A stretch of 64,000 bases of DNA from Catalinimonas alkaloidigena (GCF_900100765.1 NZ_FNFO01000002.1:434001-498000), one strand, 5' to 3'. Positions 43,399 to 51,332 are shown, numbered from the stretch's first letter. Numbers and translations are program-made. The notes: generated from the sequence alone by a model not told the origin.

Positions 43399-43731
43399 TT
43401 ACCGGACCACGTTGCCGCGCCAGCTCAGCATACCTCCCCGCAAATTGTAAAGCCGCGTGAAACCGCGCTCATGCATCAGGCGGCAGGCGCGTCCACTGCG
43501 GTTGCCACTCTGGCAGTACACCAAATACGGCTTGTTTTTGTCGAGCTTGTCCAGCTGTGACCCAAACGCAGCACTGGTTACGTCGAGGTTACGCGCCCCT
43601 TTCAGGTGGCCGGCGGAAAATTCGCCGGATGTGCGTACATCCAGCACCACTCCTTGCGAGAGTTGCTCGGCAAATGCGGCGGCATCGAGGTTTTCGTAGC
43701 CTTTGGGTTTGGAGCGAAATAGATTGAACAT
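43399..43731 (-). CDS. Single-domain rhodanese (sulfurtransferase)
   Basis: The ATG at 43731 gives 110 residues beginning FNLFRSKPKGYENLDAAAFAEQL; a longer frame overlaps the preceding gene's end and is unlikely. A full rhodanese domain is present: GVVLDVRTSGEFSAGHLKGARNLDV, the active loop YCQSGNRSGRA with the persulfide-carrying Cys, and FTRLYNLRGGMLSWRG. It accepts and transfers sulfane sulfur. It starts 10 bases after the MBL-rhodanese gene, so the two are co-transcribed and probably exchange sulfur. Confidence 0.88.
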   Translation of the reverse strand: MFNLFRSKPKGYENLDAAAFAEQLSQGVVLDVRTSGEFSAGHLKGARNLDVTSAAFGSQLDKLDKNKPYLVYCQSGNRSGRACRLMHERGFTRLYNLRGGMLSWRGNVVR

Positions 43732-43741
43732 GCGCTTGGGT

Positions 43742-45157
43742 TTAGTGCTTGAGGGTAGAGGGACAAACGTAGTCTGTACGGGGAATGTCGGTCGCGGCAA
43801 TGTCTTTAAAGCCCCCTTTGATGTTGGTGATGTGTTCCCACCCGCGGGCTTTCAGGATCGACGCCGCAATCATAGAGCGATACCCCCCGGCGCAGTGCAG
43901 GTACACCTCCTCGTCGCGCGGAATCTCCGCCAAATGCTGGTTCAGAAAATCGAGCGGAACGTTTTGTGCGTTCTCGACATGTTCGGCGGCAAATTCTCCC
44001 GGCTTCCGTACGTCGACTACCGGCCGTGCCGACTGTTTCAATTCAGTTGCAAACGCTTCGGCCGAAATGGAACGGATCTGGTCTACCTCCTTGCCGGCCT
44101 GCTGCCAGGCCGCGAGCCCGCCTTGCAGGTATCCGATGACGTGATCGTAGCCGACCCGTGCCAGGCGCGTAATGACTTCCTCTTCGCGTCCCGGCTCGGT
44201 AACCAGAAGGATGGGCTGCCGGATATCGGGCACAAGGGTGCCCACCCACGGCGCAAACCCACCGTCGATGCCGATGTTGATGGAATTCGGGATGAACGCT
44301 TTGGCAAATACCTCAGGCGCACGCGTGTCGAGCACTAGGGCGTCGTGTTCATTCGCGGCAAACTCAAACGCTTCGGGAGCGAAAGCGCGCTGGCCTTGGG
44401 CCATCACGTCGTCCAGACTTGCGTAGCCCTCTTTGTTCAAGCGAGCATTTTCCGGAAAATAGCCGGGGGGCGGCAGCAGTCCGTCGGTCACTTCCTGCAC
44501 AAACTCGGCCTCGGTCATGTCTGCCCGCAGGGCGTAGTTGAATCGTTTCTGGTTGCCCAGCGTATCGGTGGTTTCCTTGCTCATGTTTTTGCCACAGGCC
44601 GAACCGGCGCCGTGTCCTGGGTAGACAATAACGTCGTCGGGCAAGGGCATAATTTTGTCACGAAGCGAATGGTAGAGTTGTGCTGCCAGTTGCTCCTGCG
44701 TCAGGTGTGCCGCTTTTTGCGCCAGGTCGGGCCGCCCTACGTCGCCGATAAAGAGCGTATCGCCCGTGAAAATGGCGCGCTCTTTCCCTGATGCGTCGCG
44801 TAACAGATACGTGGTGCTTTCGGGGGTATGGCCCGGCGTATGAAGCACCTGCAGGGTGACGTGGCCTACTTTCAGGAGTTCGCCATCCTGGGCGATGTGC
44901 GCTTGGAAACGTGTTTGGGCGGTTGGGCCATAGACAATGGTAGCCCCGGTTTTTTGTGCCAGGTCGAGGTGCCCCGAGACAAAATCGGCGTGAAAATGGG
45001 TTTCTAGTACGTACTTGATCACGGCCCCTTCGCGTTCAGCTTTCTCCAGGTAAGGCGTTACTTCGCGTAGCGGATCGATGATGGCAACCTCGCCTTCCGA
45101 TTCGATGTAGTAAGCGCCCTGGGCCAGGCATCCGGTATAAATCTGTTCAATTTTCAT
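43742..45157 (-). CDS. MBL-fold persulfide dioxygenase fused to two rhodanese domains
   Basis: This 471-residue protein has an N-terminal MBL domain with YVLETHFHADFVSGH (H54, H56, D58; F59 in place of the second-metal His), HTPGHTPEST and FTGDTLFIGDVGRPDL, the signature of mononuclear-iron persulfide dioxygenases. Rhodanese 1 (about 270-360) has no catalytic Cys (LVTEPGREEE loop), and rhodanese 2 (about 370-470) has the active YLHCAGGYRSM loop. It would oxidise persulfide to sulfite and, through the rhodanese, make thiosulfate, as in CstB-type enzymes. A CRP-like site and -7 box lie upstream at 45242-45286. Confidence 0.9.
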   Translation of the reverse strand: MKIEQIYTGCLAQGAYYIESEGEVAIIDPLREVTPYLEKAEREGAVIKYVLETHFHADFVSGHLDLAQKTGATIVYGPTAQTRFQAHIAQDGELLKVGHVTLQVLHTPGHTPESTTYLLRDASGKERAIFTGDTLFIGDVGRPDLAQKAAHLTQEQLAAQLYHSLRDKIMPLPDDVIVYPGHGAGSACGKNMSKETTDTLGNQKRFNYALRADMTEAEFVQEVTDGLLPPPGYFPENARLNKEGYASLDDVMAQGQRAFAPEAFEFAANEHDALVLDTRAPEVFAKAFIPNSINIGIDGGFAPWVGTLVPDIRQPILLVTEPGREEEVITRLARVGYDHVIGYLQGGLAAWQQAGKEVDQIRSISAEAFATELKQSARPVVDVRKPGEFAAEHVENAQNVPLDFLNQHLAEIPRDEEVYLHCAGGYRSMIAASILKARGWEHITNIKGGFKDIAATDIPRTDYVCPSTLKH

Positions 45158-45241
45158 GGCTATAATCTATCAGTCGTTTGGTTTCGAAGGTATTGCGGCT
45201 TCATAACGAGCGGTACGCGTAGGGAAGAAGCTTTCTGTCAA

Positions 45242-45286
45242 CAAAGCTAGTAATCTGGCCGGGGAGTTTGTGTGACCTGGGTCACG
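45242..45286 (-). promoter_or_regulatory. CRP-like site and -7 box for the MBL-rhodanese gene
   Basis: The palindrome TGTGACCTGGGTCACG (45271-45286; GTGACC/GGTCAC perfect around TG) is followed on the minus strand by TAGCTTTG (45249 to 45242), a full TANNTTTG match. Palindrome centre 45278.5 lies 29.5 bp from the first base of the box. The predicted transcription start is near 45237, about 80 bases before the ATG at 45157. Confidence 0.82.
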
Positions 45287-45297
45287 CTCAGGATCGA

Positions 45298-46098
45298 TCA
45301 GAAGAATAGCTCTTTAGCTAAAATACCGGTTCCCATCAGCAGTACAAACCAGCCGAACCCGGTTTTGAGGCGTTGCCCGTCGATGCGTTCGGCCAGCGCG
45401 CTTCCGATGAAGATACCGGCTATGGCCAAGCTGGTGAAAATCAACAGGAAGTGCCAGTTGACGGCGAAGTGCGACAGGTCGCCCAGAAAACCCAGCAGTG
45501 AATTGACGGCAATGATCGACAGGGACGTGCCAACCGCCAGTTTCATGGGCAGGCGGGCCAGGATGACCAGGGCCGGTACGATCAGAAAACCGCCTCCTGC
45601 GCCCACCAGCCCCGTTACGATACCGACCAACAGCGCCTTCAGGGCCAACGGAACCAGCGCTTGCGTGGGTGTTTCTTCCTCGGTTGGAGCGGCATCTGCC
45701 TTACCTGCGCGGATCATAGAACGCGCTGAGAAGAGCATCACCACCGCGAAAAACAACATGATGAGCAAATTCTTGGAAACCAGCACGTGCCCTACGGTAA
45801 ACAGGGTCGCCGGAATGGCCGGGACCGCGTAATGGCGGGTTAGAAAAACGGCCAGAAAGGAAATTATCCCAAATAGCACCGCCGTGCGCAGGTCGATCAT
45901 GCCTTTCCGCGCGTAGCGCACACTGCCCACGAGGCTGGTCGATCCTACAATGAAGAGCGAGTAGGCAGTGCCCGCCACCGGCGAAATGCCCATGAGGTAG
46001 ACCAGCACCGGTACGGTTAAAATCGATCCTCCCCCGCCGATTAAGCCCAACGACAGGCCGATGGCGACCGAAGCCGCGTATCCTAGCATTTCTATCAT
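45298..46098 (-). CDS. TauE/SafE-family sulfite/organosulfonate exporter
   Basis: The ATG at 46098 gives 266 residues and starts directly with a membrane helix (IEMLGYAASVAIGLSLGLIGGGGSILTVPVLVYLMG); a 16-residue longer frame would overlap the regulatory palindrome. About eight helices are visible, with the two family repeats, each with a Gly-rich loop (GLIGGGGSILTVPVL and GLVGAGGGFLIVPAL). Such proteins export sulfite, sulfonates or related anions. Here it would remove sulfite made by the adjacent persulfide dioxygenase. Its -7 box ends four bases before the ATG. Confidence 0.87.
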   Translation of the reverse strand: MIEMLGYAASVAIGLSLGLIGGGGSILTVPVLVYLMGISPVAGTAYSLFIVGSTSLVGSVRYARKGMIDLRTAVLFGIISFLAVFLTRHYAVPAIPATLFTVGHVLVSKNLLIMLFFAVVMLFSARSMIRAGKADAAPTEEETPTQALVPLALKALLVGIVTGLVGAGGGFLIVPALVILARLPMKLAVGTSLSIIAVNSLLGFLGDLSHFAVNWHFLLIFTSLAIAGIFIGSALAERIDGQRLKTGFGWFVLLMGTGILAKELFF

Positions 46099-46102
46099 GA
46101 CA

Positions 46103-46147
46103 CAAAGGTGCGCACACGCCAAACGGATGTCTGTGACTAGAATCACA
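46103..46147 (-). promoter_or_regulatory. CRP-consensus site and -7 box for tauE
   Basis: TGTGA-CTAGAA-TCACA (46132-46147) is a perfect TGTGA-N6-TCACA palindrome. On the minus strand CACCTTTG (46110 to 46103) is a one-mismatch -7 box. The centre at 46139.5 is 29.5 bp from the first base of the box. With a start at the ATG (46098), the centre falls at -41.5. Confidence 0.85.
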
Positions 46148-46215
46148 CTGCATGCATAAATCTTGCGGCAGGCTTTTGCCGTACATACCGGTGCGTCGGA
46201 CGGGATTCGGAGTTA

Positions 46216-46260
46216 TGTAACCAAGGTCACAGACGAGCCCGACGCGCCGGGCTAAGTTTG
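46216..46260 (+). promoter_or_regulatory. CRP-like site and -7 box for the YeeE/YedE genes
   Basis: TGTAA-CCAAGG-TCACA (46216-46231) is followed by TAAGTTTG (46253-46260), a perfect TANNTTTG. The centre at 46223.5 lies 29.5 bp from the first base of the box. The palindrome takes the place of the -33 element. The predicted transcription start is near 46265, some 23 bases before the ATG at 46288. Confidence 0.85.
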
Positions 46261-46287
46261 TAGCTGTTTTTAACCTGTAATTTTTTT

Positions 46288-46869
46288 ATGGAAAGCTGGC
46301 TTGATTGGATTCGCCAACCCTGGCCCTGGTACGTGGCCGGGCCTTTACTTGGACTGATGGTGCCCACCCTCCTACTGCTGGGCAATAAAACACTCGGTAT
46401 TTCTTCGTCTTTGCGCCACATGTGCGCCGCCTGTATGCCCATGCGCATTCCTTTCTTTTCGTATAACTGGCGTCAGGAAACCTGGAACCTCTTGTTTGTC
46501 GGCGGGATTCTGGTCGGCGGCTGGTTAGCAACCACGTTTCTGGCTAATCCGGCGGCGTTGGTCATTGCGCCAGCCACGCAGGCCGATTTGCAAGCGTTGG
46601 GCATTCAGCATTTTGAGGGGTTGTTGCCACGCGAACTCTTTGCGTGGTCGCATCTGCTGAGCGCGCGCGGGTTGGTGTTCATCGTGGCGGGTGGATTTCT
46701 GGTTGGGTTTGGCACACGCTACGCCGGAGGCTGTACGTCCGGCCACACGATCATGGGACTGAGCAATTTGCAGTGGCCGTCGTTGGTCGCCACCGTCTTT
46801 TTTATGCTGGGTGGTTTCTTTGCGACCTATGTGCTTCTGCCACCTCTGCTGTCCTGGGTACTTTCATAA
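46288..46869 (+). CDS. YeeE/YedE-family sulfur transporter (first half)
   Basis: The 193-residue protein has four to five membrane helices and the family's Cys/Gly signature RYAGGCTSGHTIMGLSNLQWPS, with further conserved Cys in SLRHMCAACMPM. YeeE/YedE (TsuA-like) proteins take up thiosulfate or other reduced sulfur through cysteine relays. The family is often split in Bacteroidota, and the partner follows 17 bases later. It is divergent from tauE across two CRP-like sites, so import and export of sulfur compounds share one control region. Confidence 0.88.
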   Translation: MESWLDWIRQPWPWYVAGPLLGLMVPTLLLLGNKTLGISSSLRHMCAACMPMRIPFFSYNWRQETWNLLFVGGILVGGWLATTFLANPAALVIAPATQADLQALGIQHFEGLLPRELFAWSHLLSARGLVFIVAGGFLVGFGTRYAGGCTSGHTIMGLSNLQWPSLVATVFFMLGGFFATYVLLPPLLSWVLS

Positions 46870-46886
46870 CACAACGCATTTAAACT

Positions 46887-47384
46887 ATGGTAGAAGAAAC
46901 TCTGGTGCGCCAGCCTGTACGGCCGGCGGCACCCGTGCAGCATGATGCGCCCCGACCGGTGCGCGAGTCGCCCCTCAGTCTGCTCCGTTATCTGGTGGCG
47001 GGCAGTGTAATGGGCATTGTCTTCGTAAAAGCAGAAATCATATCCTGGTTTCGGATTCAAGAGATGTTCCGTTTCCAGTCGTTTCATATGTATGGCGTTA
47101 TTGGATCGGCCGTTCTGGTGGGAATCATTTCAGTACAACTGATCAAGCGCCTACGCCTGAAAACCTTTACAGGGGAACCGATTCGGATTCCGTCGAAGGA
47201 GTTCCGGAAGGGACAAGTGATCGGGGGCTTCCTGTTCGGAATAGGGTGGGCTCTGACCGGTGCTTGCCCGGGTCCACTGGCGGCGCAGATCGGCAGCGGC
47301 TTTACCGTCATCCTGGTGACTTTCCTCAGCGCCGTCCTGGGAACGTGGGTCTACGGTCGGTTTCAGCACCGTTTTCCGAATTGA
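46887..47384 (+). CDS. YeeE/YedE-family sulfur transporter (second half, DUF6691-like)
   Basis: The 165-residue protein has a Pro- and Arg-rich N-terminal cytoplasmic stretch, then three to four membrane helices. The signature GIGWALTGACPGPLAAQIGSG contains the Cys-Pro-Gly site of the family, complementary to GGCTSGH in the preceding gene. The two probably form one transporter. A bidirectional hairpin terminator follows 43 bases after the stop. Confidence 0.88.
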   Translation: MVEETLVRQPVRPAAPVQHDAPRPVRESPLSLLRYLVAGSVMGIVFVKAEIISWFRIQEMFRFQSFHMYGVIGSAVLVGIISVQLIKRLRLKTFTGEPIRIPSKEFRKGQVIGGFLFGIGWALTGACPGPLAAQIGSGFTVILVTFLSAVLGTWVYGRFQHRFPN

Positions 47385-47426
47385 GCCTACGCCGAAGCGT
47401 CAGATAGCCAAAGGCGCTTTCTCCAG

Positions 47427-47464
47427 AAAAAAAAGCCGTGGGGCCATCCCTCACGGCTTTTCCT
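47427..47464. terminator. Bidirectional terminator after the YeeE pair
   Basis: AAGCCGTG (47433-47440) pairs with CACGGCTT (47452-47459), extended by GGG/CCC, with an A-run before and a T-run after. It closes the YeeE operon. Confidence 0.85.
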
Positions 47465-47494
47465 GTTATATTGAGCCACGTAACTTCCTTCCGT

Positions 47495-47752
47495 ATGAGC
47501 AATCCACGTATGCGCGCGTACTGGCGGCGTAACCTCCGCTACCTCGTCGTTTTGCTGAGTATCTGGTTTCTGGTTTCGTACGGAGCCGGAATTCTTTTTG
47601 TGGAACCGCTGAATCAGATACGCCTCGGGGGCTTCAAACTGGGCTTTTGGTTCGCGCAACAAGGGGCCATCTACTGGTTTGTTGTCTTGATTTTCGTGTA
47701 CGTATGGCTCATGAACCGCTTGGATCGTGAGTTTGATGTAGACGAAAAGTAA
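47495..47752 (+). CDS. DUF4212 small subunit of a sodium/solute symporter
   Basis: The ATG at 47495 gives 85 residues; a longer frame has no protein character. Two hydrophobic helices (YLVVLLSIWFLVSYGAGILFV and GAIYWFVVLIFVYVWLM) with the intervening LNQIRLGGFKLGFWFAQQG are typical of DUF4212, which accompanies SSS-family symporters. It begins with basic residues and ends with NRLDREFDVDE. The large subunit starts 22 bases later. It lies just past the sulfur locus and may serve it or be independent. Confidence 0.87.
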   Translation: MSNPRMRAYWRRNLRYLVVLLSIWFLVSYGAGILFVEPLNQIRLGGFKLGFWFAQQGAIYWFVVLIFVYVWLMNRLDREFDVDEK

Positions 47753-47774
47753 CCTTATTTTTTACTACCACCTT

Positions 47775-49511
47775 ATGACTGTTCAACTCTGGACCTACCT
47801 GATTGTCGGGCTTACGTTCGCCCTCTACATTGGCATCGCGCTCTGGTCGCGTGCCGGCTCTACTAAAGAATTTTACGTGGCAGGAGGTGGAGTGCCGCCC
47901 CTGGCCAACGGGCTGGCTACGGCGGCCGATTGGATGTCGGCCGCTTCTTTCATTTCGATGGCGGGCCTTATTTCCTTCATGGGGTACGACGGTGCGGTCT
48001 ACCTGATGGGCTGGACGGGCGGATACGTGTTGCTGGCGCTGCTGCTGGCACCGTACCTGCGAAAATTCGGGAAATTTACCGTTCCTGATTTTGTCGGCGA
48101 ACGCTACTATTCGCAAACCGCACGACAGGTCGCCGTGGTCTGTGCCCTGTTTGTTTCCTTTACCTACGTGGCCGGACAAATGCGGGGCGTAGGTGTGGTG
48201 TTCTCCCGTTTTCTGGAAGTAAACGTAACGTGGGGCGTCATCATCGGCATGATCATCGTCTTTTTCTATGCGGTGCTCGGCGGCATGAAGGGCATCACTT
48301 ATACGCAAGTCGCGCAATACTGCGTACTGATTTTTGCGTTTATGGTGCCGGCCATTTTCATCTCTATCTTATTGACCGACAATCCTATTCCTCAATTGGG
48401 CTTCGGCAGTACCACCACCGACGGCACGTACCTGTTGGACAAACTGGACGGCTTGCACCGGGAGCTGGGGTTCAACGCCTACACGAACGGGACCAAAGGA
48501 ACGATGGATATGTTTTGCATCACGGCCGCCCTGATGTTGGGCACAGCCGGTCTGCCGCACGTCATCGTACGTTTCTTCACGGTTCCGCGCGTGAAGGATG
48601 CCCGGATTTCGGCCGGATACGCCCTGATTTTTATCGCGATTCTCTACACCGCCGCCCCCGCCATCGCGGTGTTTGCCCGCACCAACCTGATCAATACGGT
48701 CAACAATGCACCTTATGCCGACGTGCCGCAATGGTTCCGCAACTGGGAAGCTACCGGACTTCTGACCTTCGAAGACAAAAACGGAGATGGGCGCATCCAA
48801 TATTATAACGAAGCGGCGGCCGATGTGCCGCTGGCGGCGCAGGTTGATGCGCCTTTGCAGGGCAATGAACTGACCATCGACCGGGACATCGTGGTGCTGG
48901 CCAATCCTGAAATCGCGCAGTTGCCCAACTGGGTTGTCGCGCTCGTGGCGGCCGGTGGTTTGGCGGCGGCCCTTTCTACCGCCGCTGGGTTACTACTTGT
49001 TATATCTACCTCAGTTTCACACGATCTTATCAAAAAGGCCATCAATCCTAACATCTCCGAACGCGGCGAGCTAATGGCGGCGCGCATTGCCGCCGGAGTC
49101 GCCGTGTGTATAGCCGGAATTTTTGGGATATATCCGCCCGGCTTTGTGGCTCAGGTAGTTGCCTTTGCCTTCGGCTTGGCGGCTTCCTCTTTTTTCCCGG
49201 TGATTATCCTGGGCATTTTTTACAAGCGGATGAACCAATTGGGCGCCATTGCAGGGATGTGTTCCGGGCTGACCTTCACCGCCGTATACATCATCTATTT
49301 CAAGTTTATTGCCGCGCCGGAAGTGAATGTGCCCGAAAATTGGCTTTGGGGCGTATCCCCCGAAGGAATCGGTACGTTGGGAATGGTGGTGAACTTTATA
49401 TTTGCGCTCCTGTTTTCGCGGTTTGCTCCACCGCCCCCCGCCGAGGTGCAAGAAATGGTTGAAAACATTCGTTACCCTCGGGGTGCTAGTCAAGTCGTGG
49501 CCACGCACTAA
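47775..49511 (+). CDS. Sodium:solute symporter, large subunit (VC_2705-like)
   Basis: The 578-residue inner-membrane protein has about 13 helices of the LeuT-like SSS fold: LWTYLIVGLTFALYIGIALWSRAGSTKEFYVAGGG, ATAADWMSAASFISMAGLISFMGYDG and GLPHVIVRFFTVPRVKDARISAGYAL. An extended loop (residues 305-375) with FEDKNGDGRIQYYNEAAAD resembles an EF-hand-like Ca2+ loop. Members with a DUF4212 partner are annotated as acetate or lactate symporters. In this position a small organic acid or sulfonate is possible, but not shown. Confidence 0.87.
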   Translation: MTVQLWTYLIVGLTFALYIGIALWSRAGSTKEFYVAGGGVPPLANGLATAADWMSAASFISMAGLISFMGYDGAVYLMGWTGGYVLLALLLAPYLRKFGKFTVPDFVGERYYSQTARQVAVVCALFVSFTYVAGQMRGVGVVFSRFLEVNVTWGVIIGMIIVFFYAVLGGMKGITYTQVAQYCVLIFAFMVPAIFISILLTDNPIPQLGFGSTTTDGTYLLDKLDGLHRELGFNAYTNGTKGTMDMFCITAALMLGTAGLPHVIVRFFTVPRVKDARISAGYALIFIAILYTAAPAIAVFARTNLINTVNNAPYADVPQWFRNWEATGLLTFEDKNGDGRIQYYNEAAADVPLAAQVDAPLQGNELTIDRDIVVLANPEIAQLPNWVVALVAAGGLAAALSTAAGLLLVISTSVSHDLIKKAINPNISERGELMAARIAAGVAVCIAGIFGIYPPGFVAQVVAFAFGLAASSFFPVIILGIFYKRMNQLGAIAGMCSGLTFTAVYIIYFKFIAAPEVNVPENWLWGVSPEGIGTLGMVVNFIFALLFSRFAPPPPAEVQEMVENIRYPRGASQVVATH

Positions 49512-49617
49512 GTTTTAGCTGAAAATGAGCAGAGATATTACAACGACACTGAAAAAATAATTTCCATTCACTTTATAGTACAAAAAGAGGTTCCTTTGTG
49601 ACAGAGATTGTCGGCCT

Positions 49618-50085
49618 ATGGAATCTAGTAAACAAAAACCTTTGTATCCGCAAACCGCTGTTGATGTCATGGAGACCAATCCTTTGGTTTTACTGGTTGA
49701 CGATAACGACACCGATAACCTCATCAATCGGCGGATGTTGAAGTTGCTGGCGTTTACCGAGCGGACGGTGATCGCCAATTCAGGGCGCAAGGGGTTAGCC
49801 TACCTGCGTGAGCACAAGGACAATCCAGAGCAATTGCCCGATTTGGTTTTTCTCGACATCAACATGCCGGAGATCGATGGGTTTACGTTCATGGAAAACT
49901 TCTCGGCCCTGGCACCCCAGTTGAAAAAGAAGGTAGTGGTGATGGTACTTTCCAGTTCCGACGATCCTCAGGACATCAACCGGATCACGGCCAATCCTCA
50001 CGTAGCCTACTTCATCACCAAACCCCTTGATCCCGCCAAGATGAGTGTGGTACAAGAGGTTTTCTCGTACCAGAAAAGCCAGTAA
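49618..50085 (+). CDS. Single-domain response regulator
   Basis: The 155-residue protein has a receiver domain with the acidic pair in LLVDDNDTD, the phospho-acceptor Asp in VFLDINMPEIDG (about residue 80), the Ser in VLSSSDDPQD and the Lys in ITKPLDP. There is no output domain, so it probably relays phosphate or binds a partner. I prefer the first ATG, since TTCCTTTG (49591-49598), a one-mismatch -7 box, suits it; a second ATG at 49669 is also close to the domain start. No kinase is adjacent. It ends one base before a convergent gene. Confidence 0.88.
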   Translation: MESSKQKPLYPQTAVDVMETNPLVLLVDDNDTDNLINRRMLKLLAFTERTVIANSGRKGLAYLREHKDNPEQLPDLVFLDINMPEIDGFTFMENFSALAPQLKKKVVVMVLSSSDDPQDINRITANPHVAYFITKPLDPAKMSVVQEVFSYQKSQ

Positions 50086-50086
50086 C

Positions 50087-51220
50087 TTATTCTCCGGTAA
50101 ACGCCACGGCATCAAGCCAGGCCAACTGTCGTTCCTGTAACCGGGCGGGCAGGGCACGGAAGAGCGCATTGCGCGCACCGATCAGCCACCGGTTTTCCCA
50201 TTGAGCTACCTGTCCTACCCGGCGCGAGGTAGTAATCACATAATGCGTACGCGCCAGGCGTTTCCGCTCGAAACGGCGGAACGCTTCCTCTGGAACGCTA
50301 CTCGCCCGCAGGCATTCACCTAATATTACCGCGTCTTCAATGGCCTGACAGGCGCCCTGTCCTAAGTTGGGAGTCGTGGCATGTGCAGCGTCGCCTACCA
50401 ACACGATGTTCCCGAACGCGTAGCGCGGCAAGGGCTTCAAATCACAAATGTCGTTGTGCAAAAGTGCTTCCGGCGCGGTGGCATCTAGCACGGCGGTCAC
50501 AGGCGCATGGAAGTCCTGAAAAAGTTGCTTCACTTGTGCTAGCGTATAGTTCCGCACTTGCGGATCGCGTTCCGCAGCGTTCAGACAGGCAAACCAGTAA
50601 ATCCGGTGGTTGGATAGCGGCACCAGGCCGAAGCGCTTGCCTACGCCCCAGGTTTCGGTGGCGGCCGGTAACGACACGCCAGGGTTTTCGAGCACGGCGC
50701 GCCAGCAGGTGTAACCGGCGTACCGGGCACGGCTGGACGGGAGCAGTTGCTGCCGCACCGCCGAATGAATGCCGTCAGCGGCGATCAAATAATCCGTCGT
50801 AAAGTGGCTGCCGTCCTGGAAATGAACCGTGATGGCTTCGCCTGCGGTCGTGAAACCGGTGGCTTGTTTTCCCAGATGCACTGTGGTATAGCAAAGCTGG
50901 CTGCGCAAAAGATCGTGCAAATCGGCACGGTGAACGGCCACATTAGGAAAGGCGGTCGGTACCGGCGCCTCGGAAATAAGATCACCTCGCTGGTCGAGAA
51001 TGCGCAGACCGGGCAACGGGTGCCCCGCGTGGAGCACCTGATCGTCTATACCCAGATGATGATAGGCTTTAAGCGCATTGCTGCTGAGGGCTAAGCCTGC
51101 GCCAACCGGATGTAGTTCAGTGGTCGCGTCGAAGAGATGAGGACGGAGACCGATTTTTTCAAGGGCAATGGCGGTCGTCAGACCTGCAATGCCGCCCCCG
51201 ACGATGCTGATGTTTTTCAT
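50087..51220 (-). CDS. FAD-dependent monooxygenase (aromatic hydroxylase/TetX-like family)
   Basis: The 377-residue flavoprotein has the N-terminal dinucleotide motif ISIVGGGIAGLTTAIALEKIGL, the DG motif in YLIAADGIHSAVRQQL and the GD motif in VLVGDAAHATTPNLGQGACQAIEDAVIL. It is a class A flavin monooxygenase. The closest families by layout are salicylate- or zeaxanthin-epoxidase-like enzymes and TetX-like enzymes. It is divergent from a TetR regulator whose probable operators overlap both promoters, so induction by its own substrate is likely. Confidence 0.88.
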   Translation of the reverse strand: MKNISIVGGGIAGLTTAIALEKIGLRPHLFDATTELHPVGAGLALSSNALKAYHHLGIDDQVLHAGHPLPGLRILDQRGDLISEAPVPTAFPNVAVHRADLHDLLRSQLCYTTVHLGKQATGFTTAGEAITVHFQDGSHFTTDYLIAADGIHSAVRQQLLPSSRARYAGYTCWRAVLENPGVSLPAATETWGVGKRFGLVPLSNHRIYWFACLNAAERDPQVRNYTLAQVKQLFQDFHAPVTAVLDATAPEALLHNDICDLKPLPRYAFGNIVLVGDAAHATTPNLGQGACQAIEDAVILGECLRASSVPEEAFRRFERKRLARTHYVITTSRRVGQVAQWENRWLIGARNALFRALPARLQERQLAWLDAVAFTGE

Positions 51221-51304
51221 AATGATATTCGAAAGAGATGGAGAGAACCGGGGTAAAAGCGGGTTTAGCTTTACGGAAGCTTGTGGATAGGAAGTAAAAT
51301 CGAT

Positions 51305-51322
51305 TTAGCTCCGCTGAGCTAA
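51305..51322. promoter_or_regulatory. TetR operator 1
   Basis: TTAGCTCCGCTGAGCTAA has perfect 7-bp arms (TTAGCTC/GAGCTAA) around CGCT. It covers the likely transcription start of the monooxygenase gene. Confidence 0.85.
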
Positions 51323-51324
51323 TG

Positions 51325-51332
51325 CAAAGATA
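51325..51332 (-). promoter_or_regulatory. -7 box of the monooxygenase gene
   Basis: Read on the minus strand, TATCTTTG is a perfect TANNTTTG between the two operators. Confidence 0.55.
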
